A model generated the notes under the pieces. It searched no databases. It was not told the origin of the DNA and was given only the letters and a program-made list of their open reading frames with translations. A DNA stretch of 64,000 nt, taken from positions 5,133,069-5,197,068 of the forward strand of contig NC_133493.1 of NCBI RefSeq assembly GCF_025370935.1, read 5' to 3'. The stretch is from Choristoneura fumiferana. Lineage: Eukaryota > Arthropoda > Insecta > Lepidoptera > Tortricidae. Shown here in pieces: positions 55,631 through 64,000 of this stretch (position 1 is its first letter; each line of letters begins with the position of its first letter). The translations under genes and the position numbers were made by a program.

Positions 55631-56524
55631 TATATAATTTAATTCGGGTGGGGTATTTAACCTCTCTATACGAGCCTGCATTGACTGCTTTTTTTTTTTC
55701 ATTATTTTGTGCTCGCCTGTACTCCACCTACATTACAATTCCTTTATATTCATGCTAGATTTTTATCTTTTAGAGTTCCGTAGTCCTACAATGAACCCTT
55801 ATTACATTTACAGATCGCTAGTGCAGGAAAAGCGTAATTTTACTTGAGTTATTTTAACTACCTACGTCGACGAAATAGAAAGTACAAATAGGTAATGAAA
55901 CTATATATTTTTTAACTTAGTTATATTTAGGATAGTTTTTATTTCAATTGTACCATTACAATAATGAATATTATATAATAAGGAGTCAATAATAAAAAAA
56001 CGAGTGAGGATAGGTAATTTTTTTTCTTGTCTAAATTCAGTGTGCGGTATCGTTCGACAGGTCTCTCCAAAATATTTTAGGTTTGCTAAGACTAACTATT
56101 TTTAATTAAAAGGAATTACATTGTTAAATTATAACTTCAAAATACCACTTTTTTTTAATACTTATACCCTTAATTCAATAGTATTTATTTAGTTTTTTTT
56201 CATTTATATTTTTTTTAGTACCCGGGCATGGGATAAGAAATTTAAAAGGTGAACTGCAAGTATTACATTGATCCATCAAATCTTACTTTTGGATATTAAT
56301 CGCATGTTAGTACGGAACCCTACAAAGCGCGTGGCTCGACACTCCCTTGCCCGTTTGTTTTAATTAATTAATTTCATTTTTTTTGTGAATCCTTTCACTG
56401 TGGAGCATTAGTGTATCGCATCTTGGGTATTTAAAAGTGCCTAATCATTTTAATTTTAATTCCTATACCTATAATTTATTAAGTCTAGTACCTAACTAAC
56501 TTCATAACACTGAACTAACACAAT
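55631..56524. other. No gene seen
   Basis: A fragment of the 'GGTTCCG' family lies at about 56312..56362 (ACGGAACCCTACAAAGCGCG). Nothing else. Confidence 0.35.
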
Positions 56525-56745
56525 AATTTTGTTCACCTGCGACTTTATTATGATAGCTACGTTTATGGAAGAAATTTGTTTATGCAGGTGGACCTCCACA
56601 CTGTAAAACACACACACAAATCATACAAATCCAACTATTACCACCACCACATAACATCGACGCGTTTCAACCCAACCAGAGCTCATTTTCAGAGCATCAC
56701 AACCATTCAACAATATAACCAGTGGTCATAAAATTGGGATGTTTC
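56525..56745 (-). repeat. Reverse relative of the 9744 foldback centre
   Basis: CCTCCACACTGTAAAACACA, ACACAAATCATACAAATCC and ACCACCACC match the reverse of 9810..9900. It continues into GACGCGTTTCAACCCAACCA, which I know from lepidopteran repeats. Confidence 0.5.
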
Positions 56746-56764
56746 CTGGCAGTATTGGGCAATA

Positions 56765-56945
56765 TTTAACCAAACTAAAGATTACTGATTACGATTACAT
56801 TTTGTAGTTAGTAATCTCAGCAACAGATTACAAAAAGTAACCGTAAAATGCAGTTGTATATTTCGGTTACTTACTACAAATATAATTGTAGTTGCAATCA
56901 CGGTTACTTCTTAGGTTACTTGATTACATTTTCTAACTACATACT
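56765..56945. repeat. GATTAC/GTAACC-rich degenerate repeat
   Basis: Many GATTAC, GTTACT and ACTAC words on both strands within 180 bp, none in exact tandem. Possibly an eroded simple satellite. Confidence 0.5.
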
Positions 56946-57052
56946 ACGTACATGCTACGTAGGTTTAATATTGTCAAATGAAAAGACCACAGATAACAGA
57001 TCTACCTAGATAAGCCAAGTTCCTCAATGTGTATGAAAATTAATCATGTCAC

Positions 57053-57704
57053 TTTTTAGGGTTCCGTAGCCAAAATGGCAAAAATGGAACTCTTATAGTT
57101 TCGCCATGTCTGTCTGTCTGTCCGTCCGCGGCTTTGCTCAGGGACTATCAATGCTAGAAAGCTATAATTTTGCACGCATGTAAACTATGCCGGCAAAATG
57201 GTACAATAAGAAATTTAAAAAAAAATTTTTTTAGGGTACCTCCCCTAGACGTAAAGTGAGGGTGATTTGTTTTTTCTCATCTAACCCTGTAGTGAAGAAT
57301 ATCGTTGGATAGGTATTTTAAAACCATTAGGGGTTTGCTAAGACGATTTTTCGATTCAGTGCTTTGTTTGCGAAATATTCATTTTTAAAGTGAAAATTTT
57401 CATTAAAATCGAGCGTCCCCCCCCCCCTCTAAAATCTAAACCGGTGGGTGGAAAAATTTGTAAAAATGCGGGATGGTAGTAAGTATATCAAACTTTTAAG
57501 GAAAACTATAACGGCTAAGTTTGCTTGAGAATTATTAGTAATTTAAGAGTAAATAGCAGCCTAAGGTAGGTATAAAATATACCTAATCTTGGAATATTCC
57601 GTACAAAATACGAAATCCGTGGAAAATTATTTCTTAATTGTTTCGTAATGGCTACGGAACCCTACTTTGGGCGTGTCCAACACGCTCTTGGCCGGTTTTT
57701 TTTC
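57053..57704 (-). mobile_element. 'GGTTCCG' element, long subtype, reverse copy
   Basis: TTTTTAGGGTTCCGTAGCC at one end, GTCTGTCTGTCTGTCCGTCC inside, GGAACCCTACTTTGGGCGTG and CTCTTGGCCGG at the other. Contains a C11 run at 57417..57427. Confidence 0.72.
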
Positions 57705-57709
57705 AGATG

Positions 57710-57846
57710 TCCAGCTACTTTAAACAAGATCCTATGAAATGAACATGTTGCTAAAGTTGACAGACAGGTCTATCGGTATTATTGTTTTGTGACATGCAAA
57801 CGATTATCAACTTTAGGGTGGTAGACCACATATTTGGTTAATGGTA
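57710..57846. mobile_element. Partial copy of the CCATCAGCCAAAT foldback
   Basis: GACATGCAAACGATTATCAA, CTTTAGGGTGGTAGACCACA and TATTTGGTTAATGGTA match 63275..63448; the left arm is lost. It abuts the element before it. Confidence 0.62.
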
Positions 57847-58090
57847 CAAAGGCGAACTTGTCCGTTTAAGGGATCTCTACTACTCTAACTTTGAATCATT
57901 AGATTCTTGGAAGAAAATAGCCTATTGCTAGCAAATTTTGAAGGAGTTGAATTGCATATTTAAATACGAAGAGTGCAAGTTACATACATCCCTGTATTTT
58001 TATTATTATTATTTATTGTATTTTTTTTTTCTTTAATTGTATAATATAGTTTTTAAGTATTTTATTTGTAATTATATTATTATGAAAAAA

Positions 58091-58240
58091 TGAGTTTCTG
58101 CCAAGTTGCTTGCGGCGCGTTCTTCTTGGCAATGATGGTCTTTCCGAAAGCGCTGGTAGTTTAAAAAAATGACGTGTAAAAGTGCCTATTGCGGCCTATT
58201 TACTGAATAAATCATTTGAATTTGAATTTTGAATTTTGTA
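58091..58240 (+). repeat. Non-LTR 3' end with (TTTGAA)n tail, copy 2
   Basis: TTCTTGGCAATGATGGTCTT, GACGTGTAAAAGTGCC, GCGGCCTATTTACTGAATAA, then TTTGAATTTGAATTTTGAA. Confidence 0.65.
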
Positions 58241-58251
58241 TAAAAGCTTAT

Positions 58252-58412
58252 AATCATCATCATCATCTTAGCAGTAGGACGTCCACTGTTGAACATAGGC
58301 CTCCCCATGGACCTCCAGTTGCTTCGGTTGGCAGCGGCCTGCATCCACCGTGAACCCGCGGCTTTAACCAGGTCATCCGTCCTTCTCGTTGGTGGACTTC
58401 CTACGTTACGCT
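58252..58412 (-). pseudogene. RTE-type 3' end with (ATG)n tail
   Basis: Minus strand keeps one frame over VGSPPTRRTDDLVKAAG, WMQAAANRSNWRSMG; the end is frameshifted before the tail. Confidence 0.78.
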
Positions 58413-58520
58413 TATAATGCCTAATATCAACGGCCTTGGACAGGGTCAATGGTCTCAGTAAGTGCTCTTCCGTTACGTTAAATTGTGAACAATCTTTCTT
58501 GCTCTGTGCGTCCAAACTGG

Positions 58521-58709
58521 TAGAATTATATAAACCTAACAATTTAAGTAGTAGACCAAGTAAAACAAGTTGTGAAAGATAAAAATGTTGAAATAGAATA
58601 CTTGTCTGCTGAGCATAATATGCCAGCAGATGTCTTACTAAATTTAATGTGTTTCCTAGCTGGGTTGACAGATTGTTTTAGAATTATATAAACCAAACAA
58701 TTTAAGTAG
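58521..58709. repeat. 31-bp direct repeats around a short open frame
   Basis: 58521..58551 and 58679..58709 are identical except one base (ATTATATAAACC, AACAATTTAAGTAG). Between them a plus-strand frame (58548..58691) reads VVDQVKQVVKDKNVEIEYL then SAEHNMPADVLLNLMCFLAG. I do not recognise it and it has no start codon at its head. Confidence 0.4.
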
Positions 58710-59620
58710 ATCATTTAGTACCAAAATTATCTGTAATCTGGTGCCACTGTCTGTGGCATTTTAAACTACCACACTTGGTCGGTTTATCTTTCTCTTCTTC
58801 CGTATCATTGTTGGGCTGTCATTACGATTTATTAAATCCGTTGATATAAAAGTGATTCTTTATTATTTTCGCCAAAACCCATCATAAACTTACTATTAAA
58901 CTTTAACTTTTTAAAATGTTAATATCTTTTTGTTATTTCGTACTTTGCCACGAAAAAAATATTTCTTTCTTTTTTTTCTTTCAAGCTTTGATAATGTAAT
59001 GACAGCTGCGGTTTTTCCAACGTGCTACATAGGCGAGTGATCTAGTTTTACCTGACTGCCAAAAGAGTTTTATTTGCGAGGTCAGTTACGTAAGTACAGT
59101 TCCAATGGTGCTTTAGATGTGAATGGGCTTCGATGATCACGTGCTATCAGATGAACGGCATGCTCTAATTACCCTTAATAAGGCCCTATTTATTGAAGCA
59201 TACTACCACAGAATCAAAAGCAGCTATCAAATACATACCTGACAAATAATATTTTTAAAGCTAGTCGTATTTTCAATAATTACAATGGAAATTGTGACGT
59301 ATTGTGAGATAAATAAGGTTCAGTTTCCAACTCAATGCAAGTGGTCGCTAAATCGCTTCTACCTTATTAGGGGTTAAGTAATGAATATGTATGAGACAGA
59401 CGGAAAAAACATCGACGCAAAAATCCGTGCTGTCACCTGCCAAATCGTTAATCTTACAGTTGTCGGCTTTAGATAAAAAAAAATGGTTTTTTGGGTCACA
59501 TTTTTTTTTCACGGATATTCATGATGCAAGTGTTTTTTTCTATGAGTGAGAAGGAGAGTGTAGAACCGTTTTGTAAGTTCTAAGGTACTCGTATTTCATA
59601 TCCCATACAAATACAAAGAA
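58710..59620. other. No gene seen
   Basis: No recognised content. Confidence 0.3.
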
Positions 59621-59895
59621 GTGCCTCGATGTTGGCTCGTGGATTTGCATCTCTAAGTTTTTCGGAAGTTATGTGCAAAATTACATTTGAAATTTACCAT
59701 GAGCTTTACGGCGAAGCAAGAAAATTAAATAGCGTGTGTGAAGTTCCCAATCCACTCTGACCCACGTGGGAACTAGGGTCTGAACTAGTGGGCATAAGCA
59801 TCTTTTCAGAATGAGGCCTACGCCCACTACTGCGCAACTAAATACGCATATTTATGTATATGGGCCGCGATAACGATGATTATGATGATGATAAA
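59621..59895 (+). mobile_element. tRNA-derived SINE, copy 7, diverged
   Basis: The tRNA head is mostly lost. The body remains (GCATCTCTAAGTTTTTCGG, GCAAAATTACATTTGAAATT, AGTTCCCAATCCACTCTGA), with a GATGATTATGATGATGAT tail. Confidence 0.68.
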
Positions 59896-59988
59896 CTGAT
59901 TCTTTACAATTTATTTCTGCAAAAAAAAATCGTATAAGCTGTACATGGCGGCACTGGATTGACCACTACAAACTCGTTGGCTTTACGG

Positions 59989-60041
59989 CCTCGCAATGTA
60001 ATGCAACTTGCACGATTTTTCTTTCGGGCCTAAAGCCTTAA
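59989..60041. repeat. Arm of the foldback seen at 12699..12842
   Basis: GCAATGTAATGCAACTTGCA and CGATTTTTCTTTCGGGCC match the right arm of that element. Confidence 0.5.
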
Positions 60042-60319
60042 ACGCAACGGTTAGAACGTGTGTTATTGCCGAATAGTCCACTTTTGACAAAGACATTACA
60101 TCACGCATTGTATTACCTATTCCATTACGTATTATTCTGTAATGTTTTTGGTGTGAGTATGAATGAATTAACAGCAAATGGAGCGCGACCAACTTGCCTA
60201 AATAATTTTACAGCATTGCCTTTTATATTTTTATTTATACTACATACACTTGCGTAGTAAGTGTACCAATACGACCCTGACAAAAGGCTTGGATGTTCTT
60301 CATTTTCAAAAACCTCAGT

Positions 60320-60416
60320 ATCATCATCACACGAGTATAACCGTAGGACGTCCAGTGTTCGACATAGGCTTCCCCCATAAACATCTAGTTGCTTCGGTTG
60401 GAAGCGATCTCGGCTA
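60320..60416 (-). pseudogene. RTE 3' end, reverse, of an inverted pair
   Basis: A degenerate tail (TCATCATCAC), then GTAGGACGTCCAGTGTTCG and CTAGTTGCTTCGGTTGG. Same subfamily as 58252..58412. Confidence 0.65.
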
Positions 60417-60436
60417 ATACGAAATTTCAAAAGGTA

Positions 60437-60563
60437 AGTAAAGATCGCGGGATCGCGGTGGGTGCGGATAGCACGACAAGACCGGTCTGAGTGGAGAGCC
60501 TTGGGGGAGGCCTAAGTCCAAAAGTGGACGTCTTTCGGCTGACATGATGATGATGATGATGAT
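60437..60563 (+). pseudogene. RTE 3' end, forward, of an inverted pair
   Basis: KIAGSRWVRIA, DRSEWRALGEA, then a stop in place of the YVQQW tyrosine, and TSFG. A long (ATG)n tail ends at 60563. Same subfamily as 27150..27475. Confidence 0.78.
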
Positions 60564-60564
60564 T

Positions 60565-60725
60565 TTTTTACCATTTTGTCGGCAGAACAGCTAAATATGA
60601 ATATCCGTGCAAAATTACAGCTTTCTAGCACTGATAGTCGCCGTGGACGGACAGACAGATAGACATGGTGAAACTATGTATAAGGGTTCCGTTTTTTGCC
60701 ATTTTGGCTACAGAACCCTAAAAAG
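60565..60725 (+). mobile_element. 'GGTTCCG' element, 3' part
   Basis: Starts directly at the RTE tail (ATTTTGTCGGCAGAACAG) and ends AAGGGTTCCGTTTTTTGCC, ACAGAACCCTAAAAA. Confidence 0.68.
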
Positions 60726-60862
60726 TTGCAAGTCTCGCAACGTAATTTTTCTATTGCTAATGCTTAATATTGCTATAATTGCTCATAATGCTAATTATGA
60801 GTATTATTATTGCTTTTAAGATGCACTGTAATATTAATATGATGGAATGTATTATTAATAAT

Positions 60863-61008
60863 TAGGGCCTGTTTCACCACTTGTCGTCTAACTTGGAGTG
60901 ACGGATATCAGTGATGCCTTCTCTGTTTGTTTTGTCCGAATAAACAAAGACGGCATTACTTTTATCTGACACTTAAAGTTAATCGACACGTAGTGAAATA
61001 GGCCCTTA
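60863..61008. mobile_element. GGGCCTGTTTCACCA foldback MITE, copy 3
   Basis: TAGGGCCTGTTTCACCACTT at the left, GTAGTGAAATAGGCCCTTA at the right; GATGCCTTCTCTGTTTG and ACAAAGACGGCATTAC inside. Confidence 0.72.
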
Positions 61009-62283
61009 ATCTATGTTTATAACATCTACGCAAATTTCAGCCCTAGATGCTTAAATAAGAATTTGTTCTTCAAGCCGGTTATTTTGGTTAGTAACGAGGG
61101 GTGTCCGTAGAACTCGATTTCCACCAACTTGCTTATTTTAAAATCGTGGAAAAATACATTTTATAATTCATTTCCATTGAAAATTTTAAGTCAACATTGT
61201 TTTAATTTTTTGTGACTATAAATAAATAATATATAAATATAATACTTAATACTTACCTATATAAAAATAATATTTCATACTTATATGCCTGTATAATATA
61301 AAACAAAATAAAGGTAACTAAAACTACATACAAACTAAAATTGTAAATAAAAAAGTTGCCCAAAATCACTGCCAGGTGGTAAGGTGCCCAGAAGGCTGGC
61401 AGCATTACCACGCTGTATGGTAATGCTTTTATTCAAATAAAAATAAATCGTAAAATGTTTTGCTAAGCGCAAAACTCGGGAATGGCTGGACTGATTTCAC
61501 CTAGATTTCACTAATTATTTTTTTGTTGTGTTCGTTATTGTCCGGAGAAGCAGCGGAAAAGAGCTTTTAATATAATATGTGTTTCATGATGAGACGGTCC
61601 GACATTGAATAAAGATTTAGATGAGATCGAAAAAAAATCAACATTGAATTATTTAATAAATATATTATTAAAAACTACACAATAACCATTATACAAAAAT
61701 GACTACTAGCCCGCAAAAAAATCTCATTTTTCTTTGTTTTCAGAGCCACCTGCCGTTTTGTTTGAAAATTTCATGGCTAGCGCAGCTGCTTACTTGCTTT
61801 GGCAAGGATAGTCCTACTTCTGGTTTACGCGTTTTATCATAGATGGCGCGAAATATGCTTTACGATACGATGTTTCAAAATAAATCAAAAATTTGATCAC
61901 GTATGATTAAATTCCTCAATAAAATTCTTCATTGCCAGTTTAGTGTACTCTTTTTATCTCGTTTGAAGTGCCATCTATGAGAAAAAATGAAAAACAATAT
62001 GATCTAAAGAACAGAAACCTGCTGCATTAGTTTTAAATTATGAATGTAATTCCATAACAATTTCCGAGATGGCAGTAAACTTTAAGAAAATCATTTTATT
62101 TTTCTTTATTCAATCCAGCAATAAATTTTGGTGCAATAACTTGCAGATACCAAGAAGGCACTTTAAACTATTTATCTAAACACATGCAATTGGGATTCTA
62201 TTTTTGAAACTTCTTATAAGAGCCTGTAAAAGTACAATAAAATAATTATATCCATGAAAAATTGCAGCTTTCTAACACTAATT
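61009..62283. other. No gene; small hairpin and repeat scrap
   Basis: 61401..61427 is a perfect 10-bp hairpin (AGCATTACCA, 7-nt loop, TGGTAATGCT). 61440..61560 is a reverse scrap of the 24470 repeat. Otherwise nothing. Confidence 0.4.
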
Positions 62284-62412
62284 CGTCTCCACAGGACGGA
62301 ACTCTTTAACGGTTAATGGCATCGACTTGAAATTTGGTATTCAAATGTAGTTTGGGTGACAATATAAGAACAGTCAACAACAAGTACAGTCAGCAAAAAA
62401 AAGCTTGTATTA
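62284..62412 (-). repeat. Dispersed repeat paired with 36445..36560
   Basis: CGTCTCCACAGGACGGAACT, TTAACGGTTAATGGCATCG, GTAGTTTGGGTGACAATAT and AAGTACAGTCAGCA. Confidence 0.6.
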
Positions 62413-62974
62413 AAAATGATTTTTTTACGGAAAACTTATGGATATCTTATTGTGCACGTCAATATCGTTTTAAAATTACAATTTAACCTCTAGTAAATGA
62501 CTGAGTTTATGTACTCAATCAATTTATAACAAGGTCATCGTAATCAACATCATAATTTTGTCATTGGTTTTTTGGAGTCTTTTTGTATTTTTTATAATTA
62601 CTCTTCCGTTAGTTAAGTATGTACACAGCGAGGGAAACTCATGGATCCAAACAGACTCGGCAAAAGCGCCTGCCTGAAATAAGAAAACGAAGTCGACTCA
62701 AAGCAGCATTGCAGCGATCTGGGACGCTTTTCCTAAATGAACATCGTCCACAGAGTATACATATAAATATGTTATCTCTGTATTGTAAAAAAGTAAAATA
62801 AAAGATACATACAGCAGCAACAATGATATGAATACAGCCAAAGTGCAATAAATATAAAGTCCTGTTAACATATTTTTGGCACTTCAAACGTATGTAGGTA
62901 AGCATATTTTTGTTGCTGACTCTACAAAGGTGAATTTATGCGTTTAAAAGATTCTTAACCAGTCCTCAATCCAT
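62413..62974. other. No gene seen
   Basis: No recognised content. The 88-codon minus frame at 62639..62905 has no known domain. Confidence 0.3.
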
Positions 62975-63180
62975 GAAAGGGTTATAAGTTTGAAGCCAAT
63001 GTGTGATTATGGCATTGTAGCTCTCAAATGGACGGGCCGATTTCGATGTGTTTTTTTTACAACATAGGGAGTTTCCTTGTGGTAATTCTTAGCTATACTT
63101 ATTTGATAAACATTGGTTCAGCCGTTTTTAAAATATTGCTCATTGAAATGACAGTGTCGGGAGTATTTCGACTTAGCTAA
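62975..63180 (+). repeat. Dispersed 'CCCCCGACG' repeat, copy 4
   Basis: GGGTTATAAGTTTGAAGCC, GTAGCTCTCAAATGGACGG, GTTCAGCCGTTTTTAAAATA. The ends are worn. Confidence 0.5.
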
Positions 63181-63274
63181 GTTAGTTTTGTTATCGATAG
63201 AAAGCGAAATTTTTGTGGTTGTCATCATCATCACCCGGAGAAGACGTACAGATATGTATTAAACACAGGCCTAT

Positions 63275-63448
63275 GTACCATCAGCCAAATAAGTGGTCTA
63301 TCAATTTTTAAACAAGTTCCTATCAAACGAATATGTCGCTAAAGTCGAACTTTCAAGTTGACAGACACGTCTATTGGCCTTATTGTTTTATGACATGCAA
63401 ACGATTATCAACTTTAGGGTGGTAGACCACATATTTGGCTGATGGTAC
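63275..63448. mobile_element. TA-CCATCAGCCAAAT foldback MITE
   Basis: TA-CCATCAGCCAAATAAGTGG at the left and CCACATATTTGGCTGATGG-TA at the right; GACATGCAAACGATTATCAA inside. Intact relative of 57710..57846. Confidence 0.75.
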
Positions 63449-64000
63449 CTCTTGCACTTGTATCCACAGGTCTGTTGTATATTTATTCTGCTGTACTGCT
63501 TAGTATCTTATAGTATGGTGTACAATAAAGAGTTATTGAATTGTATTGCAAGTGTATACAAGTGGCTTATTCCTGCGTCATTACAAAATCAAGAAATTGG
63601 CGTGACATTTATAGTTACCATAAAATATTATTAATGCAAACATAAAGTCATTAAGATTATTAACGTACAATAATTAAACAAGTGTAAACCGAAGGCTGCT
63701 TAACAAATTTCAAAAGAAGAAAAGTTTATTTTTAACAGACTTCAAAAAAAGGAGGTTCTCTATTCGGGTGTATATATACAGTGGTGGCCACGTAATTAAG
63801 AACGATTTGAAGTTCCAGATTATTTTTAACTAAATCATGTCATGTGTAGTCGTGGGTCCTTCTTAGAAGTAACTAGTTACGTTATGAAATAGCCACATGA
63901 ATAGAGCAAACGGGATTTAGAATAAAGAATAAAATTACTGTCATTTTTACTCAAATTTTGTTTTTATTCTCTTTAGTAACAAATTCAAATAGTAATGAAG
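63449..64000. other. No gene seen
   Basis: 63515..63530 (GTGTACAATAAAGAG) resembles a retroposon 3' end. 63736..63760 (ACTTCAAAAAAAGGAGGTTC) is a common lepidopteran repeat start. Nothing coding. Confidence 0.4.

Noticed and set aside
58186..58542. 118-codon minus-strand frame as a gene
   Set aside because: Its middle is an RTE C-terminal remnant and its ends run into unrelated sequence and the (ATG)n tail.
60125..60430. 101-codon minus-strand frame
   Set aside because: Starts in an out-of-frame RTE scrap; no recognised domain.
63220..63275. RTE tail on the minus strand
   Set aside because: CATCATCATCACCCGGAGAAG is suggestive, but the following bases diverge too much.

Overview
The window looks like nuclear DNA from a moth or butterfly (Lepidoptera). 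It is A+T-rich, spliced and gene-poor. It is full of dispersed repeats I recognise from lepidopteran genomes: RTE-type retrotransposon tails ending in (ATG)n, tRNA-derived SINEs, elements bounded by 'GGTTCCG', and many short foldback MITEs. There is no operon structure, CRISPR array or rRNA. The species cannot be named from the sequence.

I can support one protein-coding gene, on the minus strand. Its main exon (37382..38482) encodes a secreted, cysteine-free, low-complexity structural protein. The N-terminal two thirds are rich in Gly, His, Asp, Gln and Ser; the C-terminal third is a Val-Pro-Tyr repeat region. It is probably a cuticular or other extracellular-matrix protein. The apparent Met of the long open frame lies in an intron. 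A clear splice acceptor precedes the exon, and two tiny first exons can supply the start of the signal peptide in the same phase. One is proximal (38722..38742, MLQAICF). The other is about 9.8 kb upstream (48277..48288, MQTF). Each has a TATA box and an initiator at the same 32-base spacing. I infer alternative promoters for one gene.

The rest is intergenic or intronic and built from transposable-element debris. 0-8.6 kb: foldback MITEs, RTE remnants and the first two SINEs. 8.6-27 kb: SINEs, GT-tailed retroposons, a 0.5-kb element with reiterated palindromes (23865..24397) and a 0.8-kb element with reiterated GTGTCA motifs (20641..21436). 27-32 kb: an RTE reading-frame remnant, then two 100-N assembly gaps flanked by the same sequence, which suggests an unmerged overlap or false duplication. 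34.2-35.9 kb: a non-LTR reverse transcriptase fragment inverted relative to its own 3' end. 37-48 kb: the cuticle-like gene, with a first intron full of insertions. 48-64 kb: more MITEs, SINE and RTE fragments and another pol C-terminal remnant.

The best candidates for undescribed biology are the two-promoter structure of the Val-Pro-rich gene and the two non-autonomous elements with internal reiterated motifs. All statements come from reading the sequence; no alignment or database search was run.
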